From assembly GCA_037447655.1 (NCBI GenBank), contig JBBHKE010002617.1, forward strand, positions 1-64,000: a stretch of DNA of 64,000 bases, in the 5' to 3' direction. Positions 35,001 through 48,055 of this stretch are shown piece by piece. Position 1 is the stretch's first letter. The number at the start of each line of letters is the position of its first letter. A program made the translations under genes and the position numbers. Origin of the DNA: Zygnema cylindricum. Taxonomy: Eukaryota > Streptophyta > Zygnematophyceae > Zygnematales > Zygnemataceae. The notes beneath the pieces were generated by a model. That model searched no databases and was not told where the DNA came from. It worked only from the letters and a program-made list of their open reading frames with translations.

Positions 35001-36871
35001 ATGAGGATATGGAGGAAGATGACGATGAGGACAAGGAGGAAGGAATTGAGAGTGGCCTGGACCTGTCTCCACGCGCAAGAGAAAACGGAGAAGCTAAAGT
35101 ACAGTGGCTACCTAGTTAGTCTGGACCAGAGTGAAAAAATGGTTGGAAAGATGTTCTATGCGATATTGGATCTGCAAAAAATGGTCCGATGGATGCGTCT
35201 ATGTTGTCGATGAATTTTAGGGCTTGTGAATTAGTGTACTTCTCATAATTTATATGGAGTCTTTCAGAAATTGATGTCTATTTTCAGTATTTAGTTCATA
35301 CTGATGACTGTAAACTGTTTAGGTAAAACAAAGATTATGTCTGCAATAAACTAAGTGATTATGGAAGGAGGGATTTTTCTGACAGGTGGAGTTGTCCAAA
35401 GAAGGGAATGGTAATCATCATGGACACGATGAAGTGAATATGGCTCGATCTCGGAGTGCTCAAGAAATTCATGGTTTTTTGGCCCCAGTTCCTGTAGCCG
35501 CAGATATACTAAGGAAAGAACCAGAACAGGAGACTTTTGTTCGTCTTCGAATTCATCCAGTTGGTATGTTTTTTGGCCTAAAGTCTATTATCATCTTCTC
35601 TAATATTCTTCTCACCGTTAGATTATCTACTTTGAAAGTTCTGTGTTGAAATAACTTTTTTGGAAACATTTCCTTTAGAAACATGTTTTGTGGAACACTT
35701 GTTTTGAAAGGGATTGTAACCATATTGTGGCTTCTGATTAACTTTTCAACTGTGTTGATTTCTGTTAGGAACATTCTAGTAAGCAGAGACGCTGGTAACT
35801 CTTTTTTTATGCTGAATGGTTGACTGACAGTGATCGTTACCTCCTTATTTGCTGCAACTTTCTTTTCCACTCAAAATGTACCTTGTTCTGCTGTGACTTG
35901 TGTTTGTGAAGGAATCTGTTTTGTTTTTTCATATTTACATAACTGCAAATCCTGGCAACTGCAGATTTGGATGACATCTTTTTCTTAATCGCTAGAATTT
36001 CATGGCTATTCATATTGAGGCTCGTTCAACTCATCTCTTATGGTTTCTTTCATAGTCTAGGAATTTACATTTCTCGTGATTCTCCTTCAGCATGGTTCTT
36101 AAAGATAAAATTCGCTTTCAAAAAGTTACCGTTTTTTAGCTTATCGTCAAAGTTCTGACTCAGTTTAACGCCCATAATTTTACATATGATTTCCTCATAG
36201 TCCAGGAATTTTCAACTTTAGTGGATGATTTTTGTTCTGTATCCTCAAGTCGTAATGGGATGTTGCACTAGCAATTCTCGCCGATCAGATTCAAATATCG
36301 TCAGTCATTAAAAGTGTATATATTACTGTATCTAACTCTGTTTCCCTTTGACAACTTCACACGGCTTTAACATTTTGGCGCCCTTTGGAGCTGGCTTACA
36401 GATGATCGAGTTAGCAGTAAGCTCCTTTGGTCTGCCCTCTGTGTTCAAGTTGTAGTAAAATTTGTGGTGGAAATAGTATCTGATTGTTGGTTTGTTAGAG
36501 CTATATTTTGTTGCCTTGTTTGGTCATTTGTCATCATTCTTTTGCATCTTTTCTGGGTGGCATTTAGTACATAACTGCCCAAATCTTGCGTTAGGACACT
36601 TTTTTTCTTGGTGAATAAAACCATGGAAGACATTTCATTGTCATGCAGTTTTGCGCCATTGCAATTTGAACATAGTGAATTGCCGCTTATAAGTGTTAAA
36701 AAACCATATATAGAAGCTGTAAAGCTAAAATTGCCTAATTCTTTCCGAATCTGATCAGCTTTCAGCGATGATGTACTTTAAGAGTTTCTTTTTGCCAGGT
36801 TTAATTTTTGTAAATTACTATAAAGCTAGTGAAGTGCCTGGAAAACTAAGAACGGACATACTTTTGCATAT

Positions 36872-36920
<49 letters not shown>

Positions 36921-36929
36921 CCCCTGCTC

Positions 36930-36977
<48 letters not shown>

Positions 36978-38173
36978 GTGTTGCAGATAAACCATCTGCA
37001 GAGGAGGAGGAGGTTTGCGTGATGATGCAACAGTTGTTACATATGCGAGAAAGTTATGTTTTCCGTGAATCAGACCCACCATGGGAACACGAAACAGTTG
37101 AACCTGGAACTCCTAGACCCAATTTGGTACCTTTTAAGTACGACCCTGTGCCTGCTTCGGAGGTAAACTTTGACCTTGTTTCACCACCTCTCTCTTATCA
37201 ACTTTTATCAACTTTTCTCTTTTGAGATTTAAAAATGTTTACATGTGGTTCTTCCTCTCCTACATATTGTCAAGATTATAGCATGAATGTTGATTCCTTG
37301 ACGTTTTCCTTTTTGCAGCATGTTTTTGCAATGGTTGATGGTGTGGTACACGTCTATGCCAACAAAGATTGTAAGCCCTTTTTCGCTTTGTCTAATCTTT
37401 TACCTTATCCTTTGGTTAGGATCTTGCATTTGTTACTCTTTGGAAATCCTTTCCTATTTCTCTGGCACTGTGTGTGAGGATCTGGGACTTAAAACCAACT
37501 GTGGGCACGAGATAACCCATTTTTTCTCAAAGTTTTAGATTATCTTCCTTTGCGGCACAAACTTCTATTGTTTCACACTTTTAAAGTTTCAAAAAAATAG
37601 TTTTAAGGAAAACTCCTATCTCTAAATACAACATAATAATGGTCTAATCAATCTTGTCTTTTATCTTCAGATGTTGCTAAATGGAGATAGACGTCGACTA
37701 CCAAACCCAGTTACAGATAATACTTTATAGCGATGAAGTAGCTTCTCAATACACACTAAACAGGGATCAACTGGAATTTTTTTTATTCTACATTCAAAAT
37801 AACTTATTAAATATAAAACTTTCATGCTGTATACTCATATATGCCAGATAGAAATGTGGCTCTATTGTAAAGGTGTAAAAGACAACAAAGATCCACCTAC
37901 GGCAGAAGTTTTCCTTCAAGAACATTGTATACCTCCAAAGAGTGTGTCACTAAGTCAGAAACGGTATCTTTAAATTTGGGGTTTTGAGATACAGCGGATA
38001 AGGAACTTTATCCGGTTGCGGATGCCACTACTTTTTTTACCGACCTTCACCGAGTTCTGAAAGTTGTCTCTCTCGGTTCAGTTCGGACACTTTGTCATCA
38101 CCGTCTTCTACTTTTAGAAAAGGTGTGATTTTCTCTCCCCGCCTCTGTCTCTCTCTCTCCTCTCTCTCTCTCT

Positions 38174-38215
<42 letters not shown>

Positions 38216-41200
38216 TCTCTCTCTCTCGCTGTCTCTTTTTCCCGTCTAGTGCTCTCTCTACCTTTCTCCCTCTTCCCTCTTTGTCTTTCTTCTTTCACTC
38301 TATGTGTTGTTATTGGAGCTCATGGCTTTGTTTTCTTTTATTCGTCTGTATATTGAATTCACACTTGTCATCCTTCTCTTTTCTTTTATTCAGAAATTTC
38401 AGCTGCACCTTATGCTTAATGCTGACCGAGAATTTTTAGCTCAAAAAAGTGCCCCTCATCGCGATTTTTACAATGTTCGAAAAGTGGATACTCATGTTCA
38501 TCACAGCGCATGTATGAACCAGAAGCATCTCCTCCGTTTTATAAAATCAAAGTTAAGGAAGGAACCAGATGAGGTAAAACTCCTACGGCCTGTTTTTGTA
38601 ATTGCATTTTTATGTTCCAACCAGGAATGCGTAAGTAAGAGTCATCTTAGAATTATTATTATTATTTTGTTATGTTTATGCGCATGTTAGGAATTATATG
38701 AGTTCCGATGTTGTACTAAAACATAATGTAATTATTTTCATTTTTGCGGGAGTTAGTTGTTTGCATATTCTCTGTTCATCTGAGTGACATCTCCTTCACT
38801 TTATGAAGTTGGAAGGAACCAGGCGAGTTGGTAGTCGCCCTAAAGCATATAAATATTAGGTTTATGTGCTTGTTTAGACTCCATGATCCAATGGTATAAG
38901 TGGGAAATGATTGCTTTGGTGAGTGAAAGTATTCCCATCTCTTATTTTTCTATAATTATGATGTTGTTGAGAGGGTTGGTCTTTCTAATTGACCTCTTTT
39001 TTGTTTTTTCTATGCATATCCCATTCTATATCCCATTAGATATGTTTGTTTCAAGTTTTTTTGGACTAGCCTGGCATTGGGAAAAGTTTGATTTGGCCAA
39101 AATAGGAAGGAAAGGTGAAAGAGAGAAAGTTGGGGAGGAGCTGGGAGAGGAATTGAGAAGCCCAGTTTGGGGTTTTTGAGTTTTTCTTCTTTTCTTATGG
39201 TTTGGATTGATTGAGTAAAGTGACGTTGTATTTTGGAGTTTTATACAGGTTGTAATTTTCAGAGATGGGAAGTATTTGACTCTTCGGGAAGTCTTTGAGA
39301 GTCTGGACCTTACAGGGTGCGTGATTTCCGTTCTATTTCCGGTGGGAATATGTGATTATTATTGAATATCATCTAGATGGATGACTCTTCTCCCCTCTCT
39401 CCCTCTCCTCTCTCCCTCTCCTCTCCTCTCTCCCCTTTTTCTAGGAGGATCATACCCTTCACCATTAATAGTTCTTACAATTACACATGAGTTTGTGCGG
39501 ACCACTATATTTATTACAAAAGACTTTTGTGGGTTACAAGTGGCCTACCAGTTGTCCTCCTGTTTTGCACATGAAATGCCGTGAACTATGCTGCTTTCCC
39601 ATCCACTGATGTGTTTTCCACACTATTAAGGTGGGAGCTGAAAGGAACAAGCTCCTTTTTTAATGTAACTCGTGTTATCTAGACGTTCTTCTGCAAATAA
39701 AGATATATAGGAGGATGTTTACTACAATATTCACCGTAATTAGTGTTTGCCACCAGTTTTTACTGTCTATGCCTAAATGAATTTAATGTGGATCAAAGCA
39801 GTTTGTTTGAATGGGCTACACATGAAATGGTGTTGACTTTGGTGTTAGAATCATACAACATACAGGGCTTCACTGTCGTTCTTACCCTTTTTATAACCCT
39901 TTTAAGAATGTGTTATCCCATGTTCCTCCATTTTACCCTTTTTATGTCTTGGATTTTCTGGACAGATATGACCTTAATGTGGATTTGCTCGATGTTCACG
40001 CGGACAAAAATACTTTCCATCGTTTCGATAAGTTCAACCTGAAGTACAACCCTTGTGGACAGAGTCGACTGAGAGAGATCTTTATTAAGCAAGATAACCT
40101 TATTCAGGGTAATTTTTCATTTTTCTGTCTCCCTCTCTCCCCATCTTTCTCCCGGTCTGTCGCACTCTCTAGTGATTGTTGGCCCCAGGCGCTATGACAG
40201 GGACAATTTCACGAAAACTCTCTCTCTCTCTCTCGCTCTCTTCTTGATCTTCTTTTTAGTAAGCTATAGTTTTTGCCAATACAAAGGAATGGGAGGGGTG
40301 GCATATGATGAAGTGCAGTTTGCTGTGTGTGTTTTTTCCTTGCACTTTTTTTGGGGGGGGGAACATCAAACTAGAACTTTGATTTTCAAGAAACTTTGGG
40401 TAATTTTTGTCTCCTTTTGTTGATGTGAGTTGGCTTTTATTTTTTGCGAATGGAAACGAACCAATCAACAATTCTTTTTCCGCCCTCTGCGCTTTTTTTC
40501 CTGCTGCAGGAAGGTTTTTAGCTGAGCTTACGAAAGAAGTTTTTTCAGATCTTGCCGCAAGCAAATATCAGGTACCATTATTTGCAGAAAGCAGTTATAA
40601 GAAACAGATAGTTTTACTGAATATGTATGGCTAAATTTATTTTATTTTGGTTCAGTTTAGTTTAGTTTAGTTTTCATCACTTATTAATAATCGTGTTTTT
40701 TTATAGTGCTATAGACCAACTATGTCTGTTATATGAATGCGATATCAAAAGTGAATTTCGTATGTTAAATGTGTCACTATTACTACAAAGAACACTCAAC
40801 GGTAACGATTCCTAATAATTCATTTCAGTCATGCATGTCATACAAGTTAGTGGTTAGTGGCTTTTGTGCTTTTGTTTGATGTATAAATTATCATGTATGT
40901 AGGTATATACATGTCACACTAATTTTGATGGGTAAACGCGCATATACAATTCTAAATTAAGTGCTTTGTACTCTAACTCATGTTTTGAGTTCTGAGCATT
41001 TCCTTATTCCCTGAAATAGCCATTAAAAAGGTTTAGTTATTCACTTCTTTTTCTTTTAATGCAATATGTAGATGGCAGAGTACCGAATATCGGTGTATGG
41101 TCGAAAAAAAAGCGAGTGGGACCAGCTTGCATCGTGGATTGTGAACAACGACCTGTACAGCGAAAATGTGGTGTGGCTTATACAGGTAAGAAAGGTTATT

Positions 41201-44200
41201 GCTGCGGATTGTATGATTTTGTATTTTGTTCTGGTTTGGTTTTCTTTTGCTTCAGAGTTTTTCTGATTAGTCTGTTGAGTATGGTTTTTATGGCGTTCAG
41301 ATGTGGATATGTTTTACGTTTGGTTGAGAAGGGGAGCCATGGAAGATGTTCTTTGCAGTAAATGATGTCCATTCTCTGCATCCTTTACCCTTTAGTGTTA
41401 CCCTTTCCCTCTCCATTTCCTCGCCATCCCAGATTCAAATGTTTAATCTACTTAACCATGTTTGAATTTCTCTGCAACCTCTCGCCTGTACAATATATTA
41501 TCCCTCTTAATCCATTTCCCCATGTGAATGAATTTCTCTGCAGCTCCCTCGCCTGTACAATGTGTACAAGGAGATGGGCATTGTCAACTCTTTCCAGAAT
41601 ATTCTAGACAATGTTTTCCTCCCTCTCTTTGAGGTGACTGTGGACCCCTCCACTCATCCCCATCTCCATGTCTTTCTCAACCAAGTTGTCGGTTTCGATA
41701 TGGTGGACGACGAAAGTAAACCGGAAAGGAGACCCACAAAACACATGCAGACTCCAGCTCAGTGGGAGAATCCTTTCAATCCTGCGTATTCTTATTGGGC
41801 TTATTATGTATATGCAAATCTTTACACTCTTAACAAGGTGAATTTTCCACCACATGTTTTTGGCTTCTGTACATTTTCCTCTGTCCCACATTTTTCTGCG
41901 GTTGTACTCGGTGTACAATTTTTATGGCTTGGTATGTAGTTTCCTGTGATATATTCTTTTTCTTGCTTACTTTTGTGTATATTTATTTATTTTTGTTTGT
42001 TTTCTGTTATATTTTTTCTGTTGTATTCTTTTTGTTAATGTTTTTTGTCGCGTAGCTTTTTTGTCCCATGGAGATTTGTCACACCTCCTTTTTGCGCATA
42101 TTTTTCTGTCGCATATGTCTAGGGTGTTGGGGAGAGGGAGGTAGTGAGAGAAGAATTTAGAGGGGGAGTGAGCGAGAGAGAGAGTGTGAGTGGGAGGGGT
42201 GAAGTGAGGTGGGAGAGAAGAGGAAAATATCCTGTGGTTTTCAGCAATTTTTTGTTGGTTGTAAATTTTAACGGTCTCGAAGTGGAAACTGTTGGCGTAA
42301 AGCAGTTGAGGGAGTCCAAAGGGTATTCCATCATCAAGTTTCGACCACATTCAGGAGAGGTAAGAATTTGATTTCCAAAATCTTTATTTTTGTTGTTGTT
42401 GTTAGGGTTTCTGTATTTATCAATGGTAAGGATGTTGGGTTTTAGCTCCAGAATAGCTCAAAGATCTTTTTTTGAGCTTTGGGATCGCTGTGGAATATGT
42501 ATACAAAGTATAGCGGAGAGGGAGAATTAGGTGGTAGGGAGGCAGGAGGAGGGGAGGGAGAGAGGGCGAGTAAGTTATGCAAATGTCAGGTAGGATGTGT
42601 ATGTAGTTTATATAAAGTTTATATTAGTAATATATGTATGCATGAATCAATGACCCGTTTAAACCATAGTTACAGCATTCCGTATAGGAATATTCCCATT
42701 CGAACAATATTCCGCAAGAAAGTAGCAAAGATCAGTGGTGAAAAAGACGGAGGACCTGAAAGTGCAACAAGGACAGGAAACTGTGACTGAAAAGAAGTGA
42801 CAGATTATGAAAGTAAGAAACTACGTCACTACACCATGTATCATTATTAGCGTCAATGACACTATCTCGGTGCCCCTCGAACCTCCCCTCAAACCTAAAA
42901 TGGTGTCAATGAGAATAGTTTTTTTTTTGCGATGAAGCTTTGGAAGTGAACTACAATGATAAGAGGTATGCCGTGCCGGAGGAGTGCAAGAAGCTGCACA
43001 TCCTGCGAAGCACTTGTTTTCACTGCTTTTTCGGGCAAAGCAGCTCTGAAAAAAGCAGCAAACTGCAAGATAGAAAAGGGTTCGCTGTGCTACGCACTTT
43101 GGACCTTGTCGCTCCTTTGGTCGAGTGCAATAAGCATAGCTTCACCAAATGTAGGGAGCCTTTGCTGTTGGATGAAGTTTTAGCGGTTTTCTTGAAAGTT
43201 AATATTTCTGTTCTTGGCAAATATTTGGACGTTTCCAACTATGCATCCTTTTCGTTTGTAAACTCAAAATACGGTTAACTATTGTTTAAACTTTAAAACC
43301 AAAACCTTTTTGCGTAGCCCACCTTTCAATGATTATCTTTGTATGTATTACAATTACTTTATATGCTAAGCTTTATTGTTCATCTATAAATGCAGTCGTC
43401 AAATTTCATTGGACCTTGGACTGTCAACAAATTTTACGTAATTTGAAATCATGCACATATTTTGATTCTTTGTAGTTGGATGAAGATTTTCATTATATGC
43501 TTTGTTAACGAACGCACTTTCAGTTTAAACTGAAAATGAAGATCAACATTCTTAAAATAGTGAAATTAAAACTCTCAAAGACAAATATAAACTCTCTTTT
43601 TAACAGTTTAAAGAATTGATAGTCATAGTGGGCCAGTTCAGGATTGCGTGCATGGATATGCGGGTAATCCTTGGTTCTTATTTTTTTCCTTTGTTTGATT
43701 GGGCTATTTTCATAGGCAGGAGATATCGATCATCTAGCTGCGACTTTTCTACTGGCTCACAACATCGCACATGGGAATAATCTTCGAAAATCTCCCGGTT
43801 TGCAGTATTTGTACTATCTTGCCCAGGTATTATTTTCGCATAGTATATTCTTTTGCATATTTCTGAGTTATAATTTGATCCACTTGGAAATAAGTAAGGG
43901 AAAAGGGAGGGAAAGTGAGGGAGGAGGGAGGTGAAAGGAGAAAGGAAGCCGTCATGATGTTCTTTTTTCTTTGGTCTTGAATTGTTTGTTTCAACGGAGA
44001 AGTGATTATATATAATTCTATATATATGTAGGTTAACTATTGTTGCCTTCTTTTTATTGTAATGCCAGATTGGTCTCGGAATGTCTCCTTTGAGCAACAA
44101 CTCACTTTTTCTCGACTATCATCGAAATCCTTTCCCTACTTTTTTCGCTCGAGGAATGAACATCTCTCTCTCCACTGACGATCCCCTCCAAATTCACCTC

Positions 44201-45900
44201 ACAAAAGAGCCTCTTGTGGAGGAGTATTCCATTGCTGCACAGGTAATGATTATGTTTCGATTTCTTTCCAACAAATGAGACTACAATTTGAATTTCATTA
44301 AGAAGATGAGGTGGTTTTGTTGGAATTTTCTGGAGTTTCTAAGGTTGTTTGGGGCATATTCAAGGGAGGGAAGGGGAGGGGGAAGGGGGAGGAGAGATTG
44401 TTGTCCTTAACATCTGGGAAGTTTTCTTTGAGGTTGGACAGGTCTGGAAATTAAGCTCGTGTGATTTATGTGAAATTGCCCGCAATTCAGTTTACCAATC
44501 GGGTTTTTCACACCATGTGAAGGTAAGACTCTTCAGGTATTCTTTTAAAGTAGTTGAGTTTCTAAAAAATAAATAGACATATCTGAAGAGTCTTAGTATA
44601 CTGAGTAATAAGAGTATGAATGACTTTTCACGACCTTCTGATACATTACGTATTGACATGTCAGAGATCTGATCCCCAAATTAAAGAAAACTGGTTCTTT
44701 AAATGGTGCGGGGCTTTTTAAGCCTTTCTTTTCTTGGGTTTTGCAATTCTTAAAGTCGACTAATTTATGCTCGGTTTTTTTGGGCTTTTGATTCCTTAAG
44801 GCTCTAAATCATGACGAGGTCACTAAATCATGTCTTATCGTGTAGATTTTTTTGGGGTTTTTCTTGTGTTCTGGGGCGTTTTTAGAGTTTTAAGAATCGA
44901 CCTTGTTATGCTGAGGCAATGCATTATGTTTATACATTCATTTGTGGTGGTGGGTGTTATGGTTCAGTCCCATTGGTTGGGAACTAATTATTACAAGAGA
45001 GGACCGGATGGAAACGATGTCCACAAAAGCAATGTGCCTCACATGCGTGTGGAATACCGACAAGAGGTAAGTTTAAACTAAACTCGAAGTCGGGGGACTA
45101 CAGTATTCAATTTACTTTCATTTTTTGTGTAAAACGTGCTTAATTCTCAAAGTGGGGGGGGCTACAATATTGAATTTACGTCCATGTTGTGTGTAAAAGG
45201 TGCATAATTGGTCACATCGTACCATTTCTGAGTAGTCGTTGTATGGATACCTATGAAACTGTGCGATTGCCCACAAAAGAGGTTATTTCTTGTGGAATTT
45301 CTCTATTAGAAATCAATGCCAGGAAAAACAGTTTCTCAAAAATACTGGACTTGGAGTTAAAAGATTCCTTATATATGTGGGATTTATTTGAGTTACTGTG
45401 GTTAGTAATTTTTTTTTTTTTGAAACCGTGGCTTCTGGTTCATTATCCTGGGTACTATGAGTAGAATTAATTTTTGACGAGCTACGTTTCAATGAGCCAG
45501 GTTTCGTTTGGTTTTGTTTAGTTTCCTTTGTTTTGGTTTTGTGTTTTTTCAGTGTCTTCTGGTTTCATTTTTATTTTTTTTTTGGTTTTGTTTGGTTTTA
45601 TTTGGTTTTATTTGGTTTTCATTTGGTTTCATTTGGTCTCATTTGGTTTCTTCTGATTGATTTTTGTTCGGTTCCACTTGGTTTTGTTTGTGTTTTTTTT
45701 TTTTTGCTTCGGTTTTGTTTCGTTTGGTTTTTTTTGGTTTCTCATTTAGTTCCATGTGTTCTTTTTTATTTTTATTTGGTTTTGATATCATTTCTTTAAA
45801 TATGGTCTTGGGCATAAAATTTTGGATGCAGGTTTGGCAAGAGGAGCTCCAGTATGTCTATCTCAACAGGGGCACAATTCCTACCGAAATTGATGTTTAA
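32064..45900 (+). CDS. AMPD: AMP deaminase, plant type with N-terminal membrane anchor
   Basis: Nineteen exons: 32064-32255, 34417-34498, 34872-35098, 35386-35563, 36987-37162, 37319-37370, 37995-38122, 38394-38573, 39249-39316, 39966-40108, 40510-40571, 41072-41185, 41544-41837, 42306-42359, 43716-43826, 44069-44242, 44442-44522, 44968-45066 and 45832-45900. All phases agree and the frame closes at 827 residues, near the 839 of Arabidopsis FAC1. The enzyme converts AMP to IMP and ammonia using zinc. Residues about 25-45 are a hydrophobic anchor ([20 protein letters not shown]). An acidic linker follows, then the catalytic domain. It has [20 protein letters not shown] with zinc ligands H379 and H381, and SLSTDDP (720-726) with the active-site aspartates. 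ATG at 32064 is chosen because the in-frame codon at 32046 is GTG. Nothing suggests inactivation. Confidence 0.96.
32290..32470. repeat. CT-rich simple repeat in AMPD intron 1
   Basis: Irregular CTCTCT/TTCTC runs start right after the first exon. The open reading that continues exon 1 into this tract is an artefact of composition. Confidence 0.85.
32622..32755. repeat. about 28-bp imperfect tandem repeat in AMPD intron 1
   Basis: Four to five copies of a unit like ACTTTGAAAGAAAGTACAAA with a trailing CTTTTTTA occur (TGAACTAAGCTACAAAC, CGGAATAAAATACAAAC, GAAAGAAAGTACAAAC, GAACACAGTACAGAC). Non-coding. Confidence 0.65.
33774..33870. repeat. (CT)n and (CTTT)n microsatellite in AMPD intron 1
   Basis: A CTCTCT run passes into TTTCTC units. 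It is intronic. A G9-10 run lies nearby at about 33637-33647. Confidence 0.9.
36874..36974. repeat. (CT)n microsatellite directly before AMPD exon 5
   Basis: About 100 bp of CT dinucleotides has a short interruption (ATATCCCCTG). It ends 12 bases before the exon-5 acceptor (GTTGCAG at 36980-36986), so the microsatellite serves as the polypyrimidine tract of this intron. Confidence 0.92.
38139..38290. repeat. (CT)n microsatellite in AMPD intron 7
   Basis: A CT run with TCTTT interruptions begins about 17 bases after the exon-7 donor (38123) and continues towards the exon-8 acceptor at 38393. Confidence 0.9.
42830..43281 (+). other. open frame with MITE-like terminus inside AMPD intron 14
   Basis: A terminus-like word TACACCATGTATCATTATTA (42832) of the small inverted-repeat family is followed by a plus-strand frame (42940-43278, first codon not ATG). 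It encodes about 110 residues, including [20 protein letters not shown] and [21 protein letters not shown] second frame over the same DNA is also open (42956-43183). I recognise no family. It may be a captured gene fragment or chance. It is spliced out of AMPD. Confidence 0.3.
45490..45790. repeat. (TTTGGTTTTA)n-like repeat in AMPD intron 18
   Basis: Irregular TTTGGTTTT/TTTGGTTTC/TTTGGTTTCA units cover most of the last intron before the exon-19 acceptor at 45831. The open frames in this stretch are compositional (Phe/Leu/Gly-rich). Confidence 0.85.
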
Positions 45901-48055
45901 ATACAAATTTGGAGGGCTGGACACAATTTTTGACAAGAACGGAACAGTCGTGTTTGTTTGAACAGTTTTTTTTTTTTTTTCATGCACGTGAATATCTGTA
46001 GTGGTTAGAAGAACAAGAAGAATAACTATCGTCTATTATTGAAAGAGAAGGCGAGTAGTACCAAATGTTATCATAAATAGGTTTTTTTTATTTTCATTGT
46101 TTAGTAGTGTGGGACCGAGAGAAATGGGGAAGAGATGATATGGTTTCATATCATATTCGAGATTTTGTGAAAAAAAAAATTAGGGTACGGGAAATATATG
46201 CAGTGTAGACTGCTGTCAGCACTTAAAATTCATTTTCCAGGGCAGCAACTGGAAAGTTTCAGCTGCCCAGATAATTTGGAGATTTGTGCATTGTTCAAGT
46301 TGTAAAATTTGAATTTTCATGTTTTTGCAAATGACTGAAACCATATATCAAATGTGCTAAAACAATTGGAAACACTATATGTGGTATTCCATGCTATATT
46401 CGTGTCATACCGTTCCTATACGTATAATATGGTTAAATGACATCCTGCATTTTCAATTGTTTTCTAACGTTCGAGCTATAACTGAAATGACTCAGGATCC
46501 CTGAAGCAGCTTCTTTATGGCTGAGTTTTGAATTCTTGAGCTTTTGCTTCAGTTTCGCAGTGCTCTTAGTTATCTTCTATCTGGCTCCTAGTTGTTCTGT
46601 TGGTTTACTTTGGCATTTTTTATTTTTTTTGTTTCCTTATACTCGGGTCGTTCTCCATACCTTGGTTGTCCCAAACCAAAAGAAAAAGAACCTCTCAAAG
46701 GATGTCTACGACGAGTGTTCATAGCAAGGGAGTGAAAACCATGTATCTTCTATTTTTCACTTCCTTTTTGCCCTCTACTCTTCTCATTTCCATCCACTCC
46801 TGTGGTTTACCATTTTGCACATGAAGCATTATTATTAACTCTCATTTGAGAAAACAACTGTCCTCTTAGAAGCTAGAAGACAAAAATATTTTTTTTTAGC
46901 AAAAAGTGCTATTGGGCATTGAGAAAATGATGTCGTAGTGCTACATTATTCCAAAGTATGATGGTTAACAACCTGAGTACATTAATGCAAACATGTGCCA
47001 TGCAAACAAGTATTGAGGAGACATGCAATAATAAAAACGCATGACCACGACACACCAAGGCACAGGGATATTAGTATTCACAATTATCAATAAAAGCCAA
47101 AGGACAACTTTTGTGGGACTGCTGTCTGTAGACCTCATCGGATATCTTAATTAATCAAGGCTCTGGAATCTGCCAAAGGCAAACTCAACAAAATGAGCAG
47201 AAAAGTGCAAGCACAACCCTTCAAATAGGAAAGGAAACTTCTTCCTACTCACATTCTTCTGGTTGATACTGTGTTGTACTATAAAGGTTAAAATTGATCA
47301 TTTTGAGAATCCCAACGTACATTTCAAATCTCTTTTGTCATTCGAGCTCTTATGGCACAAACTGCCAAAATAGGTACCTACCTGAGTCTCAATCTCTTGT
47401 TCTCTACAATCCATTTATTGTCTCCATACAGAGAGCTCCTACTGTGATTTTTACATTTCAGCCGCCTGACTATGATTGTGACAAATGACTACACATGTGA
47501 AGAGAGAATTCGATTCACTGGTTCTACCTACACAAATTAACTCAAGTCTAGCCCTAATTTACTTTGCTTGCTAAAACACTAAACTAAGCTTTTAGGACAC
47601 TATTGATTATGAGCTACTCGGCGTTTCCAACCAAAGCATACCGTTTTCCTACTTAATCAAAGACCTACAACTGTCGGAAAAAGCTTTTTATCGTCGTAAT
47701 CAATAAGATTCACACCATTTTTTGTACGGTCGTTTCCTCGATTAGAAATAGCTTCAAAAAAATGTCCCCTTCCTGTGCCTTAATCAGTTGAGCTGTTACT
47801 TCTGACTCTATTACTATCAACACTATCCGGAAAAGATCAGCCAAGCCCAAGTACAATGAGCTCCAAATTTTCAGTGTTTACTACAAAATTTCTTCTCACT
47901 ACGATGGTCGATAATACAACTGATAATGATAACGTGCCTCATTATTTGTTTTCAAGTCAGAATGACAGCGAGGGTTCAGTTCTTTCCCATTCTATCTGAT
48001 ATCCCAGAGCAACTGCTATTAAAACCATATCAACAGCGTCTTTTCAACCAACATA
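45901..48055. other. convergent intergenic region (3' flanks of AMPD and the EsV-1-7 gene)
   Basis: No gene is seen. It contains the two 3' UTRs, whose ends I cannot place. It also contains an inverted copy (about 46340-46470) of the repeat that flanks the assembly gap at 58.9 kb, sharing AATGTGCTAAAACAATTGGA and AACACTATATG. Confidence 0.55.
46340..46470 (-). repeat. dispersed repeat related to 58614-59205, inverted
   Basis: The word AAATGTGC(T)AAAACAATTGG followed by AAACACTATATG is the reverse complement of the end of the repeats at about 58850 and 59157. The similarity weakens after GCTATATTCG. Confidence 0.55.

Noticed and set aside
37660-37730. Possible extra AMPD exon near 37678
   Set aside because: It would interrupt the conserved junction [14 protein letters not shown] made by exons 6 and 7, and the phases already close without it.
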